Notes: generated by a model from the sequence alone, not told the origin. 32,362 nucleotides of DNA from Gammaproteobacteria bacterium (GCA_002728675.1 PBVL01000094.1:1-32362), one strand, 5' to 3'; positions 8,335-16,529 are shown, counted from the stretch's first letter. Numbers and translations: made by a program.

Positions 8335-9104
8335 TTCCACAGGTACCCCTTCGCGGTTGTCCGGTAGGTTTTGGTGAACGCAATGTCAGGCATGCAGCCC
8401 GCCTTTGCCATGGGTTCGCCCAGCGCCAGGTGGCGCGGGTCGTCGCGATGTTGCTCCATCGCTGCGAGGTCGGTGCAGGCCATGACGAACACGAGGTCCG
8501 CCTCGACATCGACCCCATAGGCCTGGTCAGCGACGGACAGTCCGCCACTGTAGACGAGCGTTTCAGGTTCGGCCTCGCGGCAGTAGTCGGCGTGGCCGCC
8601 GGAGATTTCGATGAATGCGTCCCGCTCTGCGTCGCCCGCGAAGTTCATGCCGAGGAAGATGACGAGTGCGCCTTCGTTGGCAAAGAACGATTGACGCTCG
8701 GGCCGCGACCACCACCCGTAACCCGGCAGGTCGACGAACTTCGAGATGAACGTCCGTTTCATGTTGACGCCGCTGTCACCCAGTGCTCTGGCGATTTCGG
8801 CGTGCGACGGGCGCTGCATATGGAAGGCCAGGCCGGCATCGCCGGTCGTATAGCGCTCGTAGGCGAGGACGCGCGTCGGGTCTTCGACCGACACCATGGC
8901 CTCGTAGGCGCAGGTCTCGGGTTCGAAGTCACGCGCATCGTCGCCGCGTGGCCCCCACAGGGTGAGCCATTCGTCCATCGACATATCGTCGGCCGGGACC
9001 TCGAACTCGACGATGGCGGTCATGGGGCCTTCGACTGTCGGACTCTGTCGGGTCCCCTCAGGGCCTTGTTCGGGTCGTTCCGGGCTGTTGTTCTGGTCGC
9101 TCAT
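8331..9104 (-). CDS. Two-domain ABM-like (dimeric alpha/beta-barrel) protein
   Basis: This 257-residue cytosolic protein appears to be an internal duplication of an antibiotic-biosynthesis-monooxygenase-like domain. The first copy (about residues 28-125) has EPETCAYEAMVSVEDPTRVLAYERYTT followed by AFHMQRPSHAEIARAL. The second (about 140-245) has EPETLVYSGGLSV, then ADLVFVMACTDLAAMEQHRDDPRHLALGE. Both copies show the ABM pattern of an EPETxxY strand, an acid-rich strand and a helix with His. ABM-fold proteins include cofactor-free monooxygenases, but many are of unknown function. The N-terminal 25 residues are polar and low in complexity. The ATG at 9104 has CAGGAGAGA just upstream. The stop overlaps the aminotransferase start (ATGA), so the two probably work together. 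I do not know the reaction. Confidence 0.7.
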   Translation of the reverse strand: MSDQNNSPERPEQGPEGTRQSPTVEGPMTAIVEFEVPADDMSMDEWLTLWGPRGDDARDFEPETCAYEAMVSVEDPTRVLAYERYTTGDAGLAFHMQRPSHAEIARALGDSGVNMKRTFISKFVDLPGYGWWSRPERQSFFANEGALVIFLGMNFAGDAERDAFIEISGGHADYCREAEPETLVYSGGLSVADQAYGVDVEADLVFVMACTDLAAMEQHRDDPRHLALGEPMAKAGCMPDIAFTKTYRTTAKGYLWK

Positions 9105-9191
9105 GGGAATCTCTCCTGCACGGCGACACAGTACTGGTGCGCGGCGCGTGCCGCCAGCCGCGGTGGGGCCGTCAGACACTTGCCGGTTGTT

Positions 9192-9211
9192 GCGTGGGCG
9201 ATTGCCCACGC
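9192..9211. terminator. GC-rich hairpin between purC and the ABM-like gene
   Basis: GCGTGGGC and GCCCACGC form a perfect 8-base stem with a 4-base loop. It lies 100 bases downstream of the purC stop and 88 bases upstream of the ABM-like start, on the same transcribed strand. No T-run follows on the minus strand, so it may be a weak terminator, an mRNA-stability element or a repeat relic. The rest of the 206-base gap shows no gene. Confidence 0.4.
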
Positions 9212-9310
9212 GATGAGTGGCGCATGGATCACAGACGTCGCCGGGCCGAAGCGTGACACTGTCCTCACATCATGCCGCGGGGAGGAGGTCGCCTGTGGCG
9301 CGGGGGCCAG

Positions 9311-10363
9311 CTACAACAGCGCGTCCAGAACCAGATTGGTCGACTCGACGATGCGCTGATCGCGGGGCCGCAGGTCCGGTGCGAAATCTTCCCCCGTGAG
9401 GTGCTGCAGGCCCTGGATGTAGCGGACGGCAATTTCGTTTGCCTGCTCGTCCGAGAACTGCTGCCCGGCCTCCTTGACCATGCCGCGCGCAAACTCCTTG
9501 GAGAATGAAACGGGTTTGCCGTCGCGGGTCATGACGGCGCCATCGTCGCCCATGCGCCAGAAGCGCGAGGAGTCCATCGTGTAGAGCTCATCCGCGGAGA
9601 CGATCTCGCCATCGGCGTTGACCCCGTGCTCGGTCTTGGTGTCGACCAGCACCATGCCCTTGCCGGCGAGATACTGGGTCACCATGCCGAAGGCCATCAG
9701 CGACGCATTGCGGATCTGGGCGTACTGCGCCTCGGTGCAGACACCGTCCTGAATCAGCTGGGCGGCGTCGGTCGTATGGTCGACCTCGTCCTTCGTGCTC
9801 GGCGTGTCCATGAGGTACGGCAGGATGCCGTTGGGTTCTGCCGCGGTGACGTCGAGTTGGTGCCCCGCGTACGACATGACGGTCTCGCCTGCTTCCTTCG
9901 CTGCGAGCCAGTGCTGGTACAGCGAAGTCGAGGTCGAGCTCTCCGCCATGAACAGGCGCAGGACGTTCTCGAGCTTCAGCAGATTGAGGTTTTCGGCGGG
10001 AATGACCGTCGAGGAGGGCGAGAGACCGTCCACTTCGAACTGTGACGATCCCAGCACCGATTTGACGAGACGGTGCATGTGGTCGTGGTTGAACGCCAGG
10101 ACCTGATCCTTGAACGGGATGGCGCCGCGATTGACGTCATGGGTCGAAATCCGGTTGTTGCGGAACATCAGGCGGATGGGCTTGCCCGAGGCGGTTTTGA
10201 GACGCTCGCCGAATACCGAGTCGGAGACTTTGCCTTCGAGTACGGTGCAGCCGGTCAGGCGCGGAAGCTCACCGTCCTCGATCAGCTGCCGGACCGGCCG
10301 GCCTTCGTTGACAGCAGCGCCGTGGGTCGACACCAGTTCGCGGATTTCTTGTTCGTTGAGCAT
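9311..10363 (-). CDS. purC: Phosphoribosylaminoimidazole-succinocarboxamide synthase (long form)
   Basis: This enzyme makes SAICAR from CAIR, aspartate and ATP in purine biosynthesis. The 350-residue protein is of the long type, compared with about 237 in E. coli. The ATP-grasp-like nucleotide strand LEGKVSDSVFGE and the NRISTHDV loop match the family's GK-V-R/D and DRISAFD motifs. LVDTKTEHG and DELYTMDSSRFW match the conserved DxKxEFG and DExxTPDSSRxW catalytic and substrate-binding segments. An extra helical N-terminus (residues 1-35) precedes the core. The ATG at 10363 is used because residues upstream of it look non-coding and Pro/Lys-rich; the ribosome site is weak (GTCTCCCAAC). The gene diverges from a MocR-type regulator across a repeat-rich gap. 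No other purine gene is visible nearby. Confidence 0.92.
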   Translation of the reverse strand: MLNEQEIRELVSTHGAAVNEGRPVRQLIEDGELPRLTGCTVLEGKVSDSVFGERLKTASGKPIRLMFRNNRISTHDVNRGAIPFKDQVLAFNHDHMHRLVKSVLGSSQFEVDGLSPSSTVIPAENLNLLKLENVLRLFMAESSTSTSLYQHWLAAKEAGETVMSYAGHQLDVTAAEPNGILPYLMDTPSTKDEVDHTTDAAQLIQDGVCTEAQYAQIRNASLMAFGMVTQYLAGKGMVLVDTKTEHGVNADGEIVSADELYTMDSSRFWRMGDDGAVMTRDGKPVSFSKEFARGMVKEAGQQFSDEQANEIAVRYIQGLQHLTGEDFAPDLRPRDQRIVESTNLVLDALL

Positions 10364-10469
10364 GTTGGGAGACGTTGGTCCTGTGAGTGGGTAGAGAATT
10401 GGAGGCGTCCGATGATACTTGGGTTTGAGTCTGATTTTGGGTCGGGTTTTGCCGGTTCGGCTGGATGAA

Positions 10470-10528
10470 CCGGGTTTCGCACCCGGATCGCGGGCGGTTT
10501 CAAACCCGGTTTGAGCGCATGGTATGGT
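10470..10528. promoter_or_regulatory. Palindromes and ATGGT direct repeat in the purC/MocR divergent region
   Basis: The 219-base gap holds an inverted repeat CCGGGT-TTCGC-ACCCGG (10470-10486), then interlocking palindromes GGTTT-C-AAACC (10496-10506) and CAAACC-C-GGTTTG (10501-10513), and a tandem ATGGTATGGT (10519-10528). The complement of the last contains ATACCA, resembling direct-repeat sites reported for GabR-type MocR proteins. This region is therefore the likely operator for the adjacent regulator. Binding is an inference, and no -35/-10 promoter can be fixed with confidence. Confidence 0.4.
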
Positions 10529-10582
10529 GACGCTCTGTCCTGAAAAAGGTCCAATGGCGGGCAATCTTAAAGGACACTTTGA

Positions 10583-12037
10583 ATGGTCCTACCGCCTCTC
10601 AGTCTGGATCGTACTGCGGGTTCGCTATCGCGGCAGCTCTACGACGGGCTGCGCGTTGCGATCCTTGCCGGACAGTTCCGCGTGGGTACGCGGATGCCGT
10701 CGACCCGCGCACTCGCCGCGTCGCTCGACGTGTCGCGCAATACGGTGCATCAGGCGTTCGAGCAACTCATTCTCGAAGGCCTGCTCGAGGGCAGACAGGG
10801 CGCCGGAACGTTCGTGGCGGAGATGCCCCGTGGCATCCCGATCGGCCCCGGGGCAGGCGAACTGAGCGAACCGCGTGGCCGCCGGCTGCTGTCCCAGCAA
10901 GGGCGGGCAATCCGCGATGTGGCCGCGAAGTGGCCGGAGCCGATTCAGCTGCCGGGTGAATCCCGGGGCCGCGCCTTCGGGATGGGCGCGCCTGCGGACC
11001 TGTTTCCAACCAGCGTCTGGCGAAGGTTGCTTGGGCAATGCTGGGATGCACTGTCCCGCGCGCGTGGACTGGGTCGCGCGGAACACGAGCCGCTGCGGGA
11101 AGCGATTGCCGAACATCTGGGGACGACGCGCGGGGTCCGCTGTACGCCGGATCAGGTGATTGTCGTCAGCGGGAGCCAGCAGGGCATCGCGCTCACCGCG
11201 ACCGTCCTGCTCGATCCGGACGACTCGGTGTGGGTGGAGGACCCGGGGTACTTCGGGGCGCACACCGCCTTCGTCGGGTGGGGTGCGCGGGTTGTGCCGG
11301 TCGCTGTCGACGATGAGGGGCTGAGCGTCGAAGTCGGGCAGAGACGCGCCGCGGACGCGAAGCTGGCGCATGTCACGCCCACGCATCAGTTTCCGCTCGG
11401 CAAGACGATGCCGCTCAGGCGTCGGGCGGAGCTGCTGGCGTGGGCGCAGGCCGCCGACGCCTGGATTCTTGAGGAGGACTACGACAGCGAGTTTCGTTAC
11501 TCCGGAGCGCCGCTTGCGGCGTTGCAGGGGATTGACCCCAATCAGCGCGTCATCTACCTGGGGTCGTTCAGCAAATCCATGTACTCGGGCCTGCGGATGG
11601 CCTATCTGGTGGTGCCCCGGGACCTCGCTCCCGCGTTCCGGGCTGCGCGTCAGGTGGTGGGTGGGCCTCCGCCGGTGCTGGAGCAGGCGGTCGTCGCGCG
11701 GTTCCTGAGCGAGGGCCACCTGGATCGTCACCTGCGCCGCATGCGGCGGGTGTACGCCCAGCGACAGCGCTGTCTGGCGGAATCCGTCGGCGAACAGCTG
11801 GATGGATTGCTGCGCGTCGAACCGGATGAGACGGGTATGCATCTCGTGGGATGGTTGCGTGCAGGGGTGAGCGCCGAAGAGGTGTGCCGCCGTGCCGCGG
11901 CAGAAGGTCTGGAACTGCTGCCGTTGTCGAGCTATCGGGCCAGAGCGGGGCCTGAGGGCGTGTTGCTCGGGTTCTCCGAGGTGGACGAACGCGCTCTTCG
12001 ACACGGTGTGAGTCTGCTCCGCAAGGCGCTCGTCTGA
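10583..12037 (+). CDS. MocR-type (GntR/aminotransferase fusion) transcriptional regulator
   Basis: This 484-residue regulator fuses an N-terminal GntR winged helix to a fold-type I aminotransferase-like domain. Residues 15-75 carry the DNA-binding helices: LYDGLRVAILAGQF, MPSTRALAASLDVSRNTV and the GLLEGRQGAGTFV wing. The C-terminal domain has GSQQGI, DPGYFG, the PLP-pocket EEDYDSEFRY and the Schiff-base lysine K331 in GSFSKSMYSGLR. The lysine is intact, so the protein should bind PLP. Characterised members (GabR, PdxR, TauR) sense amino acids, PLP or amines and act through direct repeats. The ATG at 10583 has AAAGGAC about 10 bases upstream. Its natural targets are unknown; the divergent purC gene and its own promoter are the nearest candidates. 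Confidence 0.92.
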   Translation: MVLPPLSLDRTAGSLSRQLYDGLRVAILAGQFRVGTRMPSTRALAASLDVSRNTVHQAFEQLILEGLLEGRQGAGTFVAEMPRGIPIGPGAGELSEPRGRRLLSQQGRAIRDVAAKWPEPIQLPGESRGRAFGMGAPADLFPTSVWRRLLGQCWDALSRARGLGRAEHEPLREAIAEHLGTTRGVRCTPDQVIVVSGSQQGIALTATVLLDPDDSVWVEDPGYFGAHTAFVGWGARVVPVAVDDEGLSVEVGQRRAADAKLAHVTPTHQFPLGKTMPLRRRAELLAWAQAADAWILEEDYDSEFRYSGAPLAALQGIDPNQRVIYLGSFSKSMYSGLRMAYLVVPRDLAPAFRAARQVVGGPPPVLEQAVVARFLSEGHLDRHLRRMRRVYAQRQRCLAESVGEQLDGLLRVEPDETGMHLVGWLRAGVSAEEVCRRAAAEGLELLPLSSYRARAGPEGVLLGFSEVDERALRHGVSLLRKALV

Positions 12038-12086
12038 CGCGCGGGGTTGGGACCGCGGTGAAGCCGGTGACCGCAACAGGCATACG

Positions 12087-13166
12087 ATGCCGAAGCACGT
12101 TGGAGCGTTACCGTTGAACACACAGGGTCTGAAAGGCATCTGGGGGCTGGAGCAGCTGGACAACACCGGCGCTTCGTTCTGGAAACTGGTTTCGGTCTTT
12201 ACAGTGTCGGGTATATTGATCGGTGCAGCGCTGAGTGTCCTGATTGGGCCGGTCCACGCCGACTCGCTGATGGCGTCCTTCTACACGCCGGTGGTCAGCA
12301 CCGTGACGTTGCTTGGTGTGTGCGGTGTCATCGGTTTCAGCACCGCACTCAACGTCGTTATCGCGAGGGCAATCGAAGCAGACCTGTCAGTGCTCTCGCT
12401 GGTGGATGATGTTCGCGAGTGCATCCCGCTACTCCGACCCGCGCCGAAGGTTCTCCTTTCGATCATCCTGCCGATGCTGCTGGTAGCAGTCCTGACGGGC
12501 CCAACGCTCGCTGGAGGACGACTCGGCCTCCCGCTGGGCGAAGCATTCGTCGTGTACTTCGGGGCAGGTCCCCTGACGAAACTCCTGGTGCTCCTGTTGT
12601 TGCCGCTGATGTCGCTGGCCTGGGGCATCGGGATGGCGATTGGAGTGGGTCAGATTCGTTGCCTCATCAGGCTCGCGCGGACGATCCGCGTCGAGTTCCT
12701 CCAGATGGATCGATACTGTGCGCTGGCAAACCCGGCGATCAGGGTCATTCTGATCGCGGTGTCGATCGTCAGTCTGTTCCCGATCATGATGTTGTACGTC
12801 GATGACGCCGTCTTCAGCACGCAAGTGGCAAAGATGGTGTTGATGATGCTGGTGTCGGCAGTTCCGTTGATCGTGATGTGGAGTTGCCCGGTTCTGATCC
12901 TGCGCAATCGAATCAGGGACCGGAAAGCGCAAGAGCTGCACAACATCATGCTGGCGTTGCAGGGTCAGGATGTCACGCTGACACTCGCGCGCCCGCAGAA
13001 TCCGGACACACCGCTGTCCACGGCAGACCTCCTCACCCATCAGATGTTCATCGAGTCCCGTTGGGAATGGCCGGTCGCGGCCCATGTGCAGAAGCTGATT
13101 CTGTTCGGGCTGCTGCCGCCAACCACCTGGGTGCTTTCCGCGGGGATTGAGAACTTCATGTTCTGA
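12087..13166 (+). CDS. Polytopic membrane protein of unknown function
   Basis: I do not recognise a named family for this 359-residue protein. It has about seven hydrophobic segments, near residues 33-54, 65-92, 122-142, 163-188, 217-237, 247-272 and 333-352. The region between segments 6 and 7 is a polar soluble stretch of about 60 residues (RNRIRDRKAQELHNIM, then a TLTLARPQNPDTPLSTADLL linker). The last part, RWEWPVAAHVQKLILFGLLPPTTW, has the look of a conserved terminal motif. No transporter, kinase or enzyme signature is visible. It lies 49 bases after the MocR gene on the same strand, with a weak ACAGG ribosome site, and may share its transcript. A REP-like hairpin follows its stop. Confidence 0.75.
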   Translation: MPKHVGALPLNTQGLKGIWGLEQLDNTGASFWKLVSVFTVSGILIGAALSVLIGPVHADSLMASFYTPVVSTVTLLGVCGVIGFSTALNVVIARAIEADLSVLSLVDDVRECIPLLRPAPKVLLSIILPMLLVAVLTGPTLAGGRLGLPLGEAFVVYFGAGPLTKLLVLLLLPLMSLAWGIGMAIGVGQIRCLIRLARTIRVEFLQMDRYCALANPAIRVILIAVSIVSLFPIMMLYVDDAVFSTQVAKMVLMMLVSAVPLIVMWSCPVLILRNRIRDRKAQELHNIMLALQGQDVTLTLARPQNPDTPLSTADLLTHQMFIESRWEWPVAAHVQKLILFGLLPPTTWVLSAGIENFMF

Positions 13167-13167
13167 C

Positions 13168-13205
13168 GGGGTCGGACTCTCAGGTGCTGGGTCCGGGGTC
13201 GGACC
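13168..13205. repeat. REP-like element after the membrane protein gene
   Basis: GGGGTCGGAC occurs twice in direct orientation (13168-13177 and 13195-13204). The second copy lies inside a hairpin GGTCCG-GGGT-CGGACC (13190-13205). GC-rich imperfect palindromes built on GGGGTC-GAC cores resemble REP sequences mobilised by tyrosine REP transposases in gammaproteobacteria. It may also stop transcription of the upstream gene, but no T-run follows. Confidence 0.5.
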
Positions 13206-13288
13206 ACCGCCCTCGAACCGCACACGGTTGATCACGGCAGGTGTCACAGGCACGCTCGGCCCCTGATGCAGGCGAATCCCGAACAGGC

Positions 13289-14059
13289 ATGTTGAAAATC
13301 TACGGAATACCCAACTCTCAGCCCGTGCGCGCGGTCATGTGGCCATGCCTGATGCACGGCCTGGCCTTCGATCTGCAGCTGACGAGCCAGAACAAGGACG
13401 CCAAGGAACCCGCGTTCCTCGCAGACGTGAACCCCCGCGGCACAGTGCCAGCGATCGACGACGAGGGCGTGGTCCTCTGGGAGAGTCATGCGATCCTGAT
13501 CTACCTCTGCGAGAAACACGGCTGGCGGGATCTCTGGCCTGACGACCTGGTCGCACGCGCAAAGGTGAACCAATACCTGCACTTCCATCACCGGAACACC
13601 CGGGAGCTTGTCGTGCACTGGAGCAGATCGCTCTGGCCGAGCGTGTTCGGCAAGACGGACGCTGATGAGGGCTGGTTCAGGCGTAACACGTTTCCCGGAC
13701 TCGAGAACGGACGCGCTGTGCGTCGCCAGTCGCTCGGGATCATCGAGGGCATGCTTGGCCGATCCGCGTTCCTCGCCGGTGACAGCGCGACGCTCGCGGA
13801 CATCAGCGCGTATGAAGAACTGGGCCAGAATCAGCCGAAGTTCGCCAACTGCGAGGACTATTCGGACTATCCCAACATTCGTCGTTGGTTCACTGCGATG
13901 GAAGAACTGCCCGGTCACGACGATGTCCATGAGATATGGAGCCTGATAGGCGATGTGAATCGCGTCGAGGGCGGTATGCGGACGATCGCGCGTGCGAACA
14001 AGCAGGCGGCACAGACCATCCGGGATGCCGTGGCACGCATCGGTCGGCAGGGTGCCTGA
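13289..14059 (+). CDS. Glutathione S-transferase family protein
   Basis: This 256-residue cytosolic GST-like protein begins with a thioredoxin-fold domain: LKIYGIPNSQPVRAVMW, where the NSQPVRA segment holds the likely catalytic Ser, then VNPRGTVPAIDDEG with the cis-Pro, and LWESHAILIYL with the glutathione-binding Glu-Ser. The helical C-terminal domain includes FLAGDSATLADISAYEEL, the conserved N-capping box and hydrophobic staple. The arrangement is typical of theta- or delta-like GSTs (200-260 residues). The ATG at 13289 is preferred to a GTG at 13241 because the fold begins there. The next gene starts 29 bases downstream on the same strand. The substrate is unknown; such enzymes detoxify electrophiles or act in dehalogenation and ether cleavage. 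Confidence 0.88.
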   Translation: MLKIYGIPNSQPVRAVMWPCLMHGLAFDLQLTSQNKDAKEPAFLADVNPRGTVPAIDDEGVVLWESHAILIYLCEKHGWRDLWPDDLVARAKVNQYLHFHHRNTRELVVHWSRSLWPSVFGKTDADEGWFRRNTFPGLENGRAVRRQSLGIIEGMLGRSAFLAGDSATLADISAYEELGQNQPKFANCEDYSDYPNIRRWFTAMEELPGHDDVHEIWSLIGDVNRVEGGMRTIARANKQAAQTIRDAVARIGRQGA

Positions 14060-14088
14060 TCGGTGGGCTTGTTTCGAGAGCGCTGTCC

Positions 14089-14526
14089 GTGAGCTACGTC
14101 TGGACCTACGAGAAGCTCGGCCGCTTCACCTACAATCTGCTGAGCAACGAACAGATCAAACCGTTCCTGCTGGAACACATCATGGCGGAGTGGCGGACGG
14201 ACGCCGTCGAGCATCCTGAGCAGATCTGGACCCGAGAATGGATGGCCGCGCTGCCCCGGATGCGCTTCGATCTCGAGATCCTGCAGGTGTCGGACGTTCA
14301 GCCGAGAGCGGACCTGATGGCCTTCGAAACCGAAGAGGAGAACTTCTACGAGGACCTGGTGGAGCGCGCCATCGAGCGCGAGACGAGCCTCGATCGTGGC
14401 GTCTCTACGGAGCCGATCCTCGTGAACCGGAACGGCTGCGAACTGATGGACGGCTACACGCGTTACCTCGTGTTTACGCGGCAGGGTCAGGACTTCACGT
14501 ACGCCTACGTCGGTACGGTCGAGTAG
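14089..14526 (+). CDS. Small protein of unknown function, possibly ParB-like fold
   Basis: This 145-residue protein is not one I can name. I place its start at the GTG at 14089, because an in-frame extension upstream would overlap the GST gene. The N-terminal half is helical and rich in aromatic and acidic residues (VWTYEKLGRFTYNLL, EEENFYEDLVERAIE). The C-terminal half, STEPILVNRNGCELMDGYTRYLVF, resembles the ParB/sulfiredoxin pattern of a PxxV strand, a loop and a DGxxR motif. In that fold the motif binds nucleotide or DNA. The match is short, so the assignment is tentative. The gene follows the GST by 29 bases and is probably co-transcribed. It has no signal peptide or membrane segment. 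Confidence 0.65.
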   Translation: MSYVWTYEKLGRFTYNLLSNEQIKPFLLEHIMAEWRTDAVEHPEQIWTREWMAALPRMRFDLEILQVSDVQPRADLMAFETEEENFYEDLVERAIERETSLDRGVSTEPILVNRNGCELMDGYTRYLVFTRQGQDFTYAYVGTVE

Positions 14527-14549
14527 CGGCGCCTGCGGCGGTCGTGATT

Positions 14550-14966
14550 CTAGCCGGCCTCGAACTTCGGCCCTGAACTGCCCTCAGCGAAATGCTCGTT
14601 GGATGGGCCAAGCGCATTCCACGACACCGCTTCGGCGCAAAAGACTTCCTGCCCGGGAATCCACGTTTCGGCATCGTCGAGGGAGCCGAGCGTCACGTCG
14701 ATGAGCTCGCGTCCCTCCACACGATAGGTGAGCGACGTCGCGCAGCGTTCGCAGTGCATGCGCGTGACGCCCGGGGATGAATTGAACGCGCAGGGCTCGC
14801 CAGCCGTGATCGCGAACACGGCGAGCGGGATGACCGCCCAGGCGACGCTTTCTGCTCCCGCGATCCGTCGGCATGACTCGCAGTGACAGATGCCGACGGA
14901 CTTCGGTTCGCCCGTAATGGCGTAGCGCACGGCGCCGCAAAAGCAGCCGCCCGTGACGGTGCTCAT
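14550..14966 (-). CDS. GFA family zinc protein (glutathione-dependent formaldehyde-activating-like)
   Basis: This 138-residue protein has the full cysteine set of the GFA/CENP-V fold: C8 and C10 in GGCFCGAVRY, C27, C29 and C32 in CHCESC, and C72 and C75 in HCERC. These bind two zinc ions. The founding enzyme catalyses addition of glutathione to formaldehyde, but most members are uncharacterised. The ATG at 14966 starts directly at the fold. The gene converges with the small protein at 14526, 23 bases away, and is separated by 43 bases from the amidase, whose stop lies on its other side. A GST lies 490 bases away, so a shared theme of glutathione adducts is possible but not shown. Confidence 0.92.
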   Translation of the reverse strand: MSTVTGGCFCGAVRYAITGEPKSVGICHCESCRRIAGAESVAWAVIPLAVFAITAGEPCAFNSSPGVTRMHCERCATSLTYRVEGRELIDVTLGSLDDAETWIPGQEVFCAEAVSWNALGPSNEHFAEGSSGPKFEAG

Positions 14967-15009
14967 CGGGCCGGACTCGTGGGAGGCGGCCTGTCTTTAC
15001 ACGTGAGGT

Positions 15010-16455
15010 TCACTCGAAGCCTGGCGGGGCGACAAAGCTGAAGCCCGAGGCCTCCAGCAGTTTGGCCATGCCGATGGTCTTCAGATCGCCGTATTCCGGA
15101 CCCATGATCTGCACGCCGATCGGCAGGCCTTCACCCACGGTGCCCGTCGGAATGACCGTGCTGGGGAGGTAGTTGTTGATCGCATGTCCGGACCAGAACA
15201 CACCTTCGCCGTAGCCGCGCGTTTCATTGTCGACCTGGAGCGAGCGTTCGTGCCAGGGACCGTGATCGTGTTCGAAGGCGGGTGTTGTCGTGACCGGCAT
15301 GAGGATGACGTCCCACGATTTGAAGAACTCGTGCCACGCCCAGCGTGACTGGGTCCGCGTTTCGTTGGCAAGCGCGTAGTCGCGGAACGTGGCGAGTTGG
15401 CGGCGGAGCGCGGCTTTGACTTCATCCGGCGTGTTGGACGCGGCAAGCCGATCCTGCAGCCGCTTGTACTCTTCTTCCGGGTTGCGCGACGCCATTACGG
15501 CACTCAGCAGCGAGTTGTAGTTGTCGTGGGCCGCGTTGATGTCGATGTCCGGCCGGGCGTCGTAGTCGACTGTGCCGCCGGCATCGCGCACCGCCTGCGC
15601 GACTGCCTCGATCCGCTTGCGGGTTTCTTCGGTGACGGGCGCGTTGTCGTCGTTCAGCCAGACCGCGACGCGGAACCCGCGGAGCGTCGGATGCGGGCAG
15701 GGCTGCAGTGAGAGTTGCAGTCCGGCTGCCTGAATCTCGTCAGGTCCGGCCATGGCGAGGGTCGCGACCTCGAGGTCGGCCGCGCTTCGCGCCAATGGCC
15801 CGATGACTGTCAGGTCTGACTGTGCGAGCACTCCGGGTGCCGCGTGACCGCGCGGTGGCAGGAGTCCCCAGGTCGGCTTGTGCCCGAATACACCGCAGAA
15901 ATGCGCGGGATTGCGAATGGAGCCGCCAATATCGGAGCCGCTTTCCAGGCCAGTCATGCCGGCGGCGAGCGTTGCGGCAGAACCGCCGGACGATCCGCCC
16001 GGACCGCGGCTCAGGTCCCACGGATTGTTCGTCGTGCCGTAGATGTCGTTGTAGCTCTGCATGTCCGCCAGATTGAGCGGCACGTTGGTTTTTCCGAAGA
16101 TATTCACACCCGCCTGTTTGAGGCGTTTGACAGACAGCGCATCTTCAGTTGCCCGGTTGTCCTTCCAGACCGTATTGCCGCGCGTCGTGATCAGACCGGC
16201 AACGTCGTAAGACTCCTTCAGGGTCGTGGGCACGCCATGCAGCGGCCCCCGGATGTCGTCCCGCGCGAGCGCGGCGTCCGCGGCCCTGGCCTGCTCCCGG
16301 GCGCGTTCGTAGTCCTTGACGACGACCGAATTGATGTCCGGATTGAAACGTTCGACGCGTTCGATGAAGTACTCGAGCATTTCCGCGGCACTGATGGACT
16401 TGTTTCGGATCGCCGCGCCGAGCTGGAGCGCGGACTGGAAGGCCATTTCGGTCAT
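15010..16455 (-). CDS. Amidase signature family enzyme
   Basis: This 481-residue amidase hydrolyses a carboxamide bond. The Ser-cisSer-Lys triad is complete: K80 in GVPTTLKES, cis-Ser S155 in GPGGSSGGSA, and nucleophile S179 in SDIGGSIRNPA. The spacings of 75 and 24 residues equal those of fatty-acid amide hydrolase. The C-terminal half carries WDVILMPVTTTPAF, as in family members, and ends in IGVQIMGPEYGD. There is no signal peptide, so it is cytosolic. The ATG at 16455 has AGAGAGGTGA about 6 bases upstream; a longer frame to 16530 would run into the divergent reductase gene. The order fits amidases acting on small or aliphatic amides better than GatA, because no GatB or GatC is nearby. The substrate is unknown. 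Confidence 0.93.
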   Translation of the reverse strand: MTEMAFQSALQLGAAIRNKSISAAEMLEYFIERVERFNPDINSVVVKDYERAREQARAADAALARDDIRGPLHGVPTTLKESYDVAGLITTRGNTVWKDNRATEDALSVKRLKQAGVNIFGKTNVPLNLADMQSYNDIYGTTNNPWDLSRGPGGSSGGSAATLAAGMTGLESGSDIGGSIRNPAHFCGVFGHKPTWGLLPPRGHAAPGVLAQSDLTVIGPLARSAADLEVATLAMAGPDEIQAAGLQLSLQPCPHPTLRGFRVAVWLNDDNAPVTEETRKRIEAVAQAVRDAGGTVDYDARPDIDINAAHDNYNSLLSAVMASRNPEEEYKRLQDRLAASNTPDEVKAALRRQLATFRDYALANETRTQSRWAWHEFFKSWDVILMPVTTTPAFEHDHGPWHERSLQVDNETRGYGEGVFWSGHAINNYLPSTVIPTGTVGEGLPIGVQIMGPEYGDLKTIGMAKLLEASGFSFVAPPGFE

Positions 16456-16529
16456 GGGCGTCACCTCTCTGAAGGGGAACGACACCCTACTTCGACTCGG
16501 TGCTCGGTGCCACCTTGGGGGAAGGCACA

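Noticed and set aside
9192-9211. A rho-independent terminator for purC
   Set aside because: The stem is strong but no T-run follows, so I list it only as a hairpin of uncertain role.
8118-9359. A 413-codon plus-strand frame across the aminotransferase and ABM-like genes
   Set aside because: It covers two well-supported minus-strand genes and carries no motifs, so it is a shadow frame.
10625-12166. A 513-codon frame antisense to the MocR regulator
   Set aside because: The plus strand shows an intact GntR domain and PLP lysine; the antisense frame lacks any family signature.
15010-16455. GatA subunit of the tRNA-dependent amidotransferase
   Set aside because: The triad fits any amidase, but no gatB or gatC gene lies nearby and the C-terminal half looks like a general amidase.
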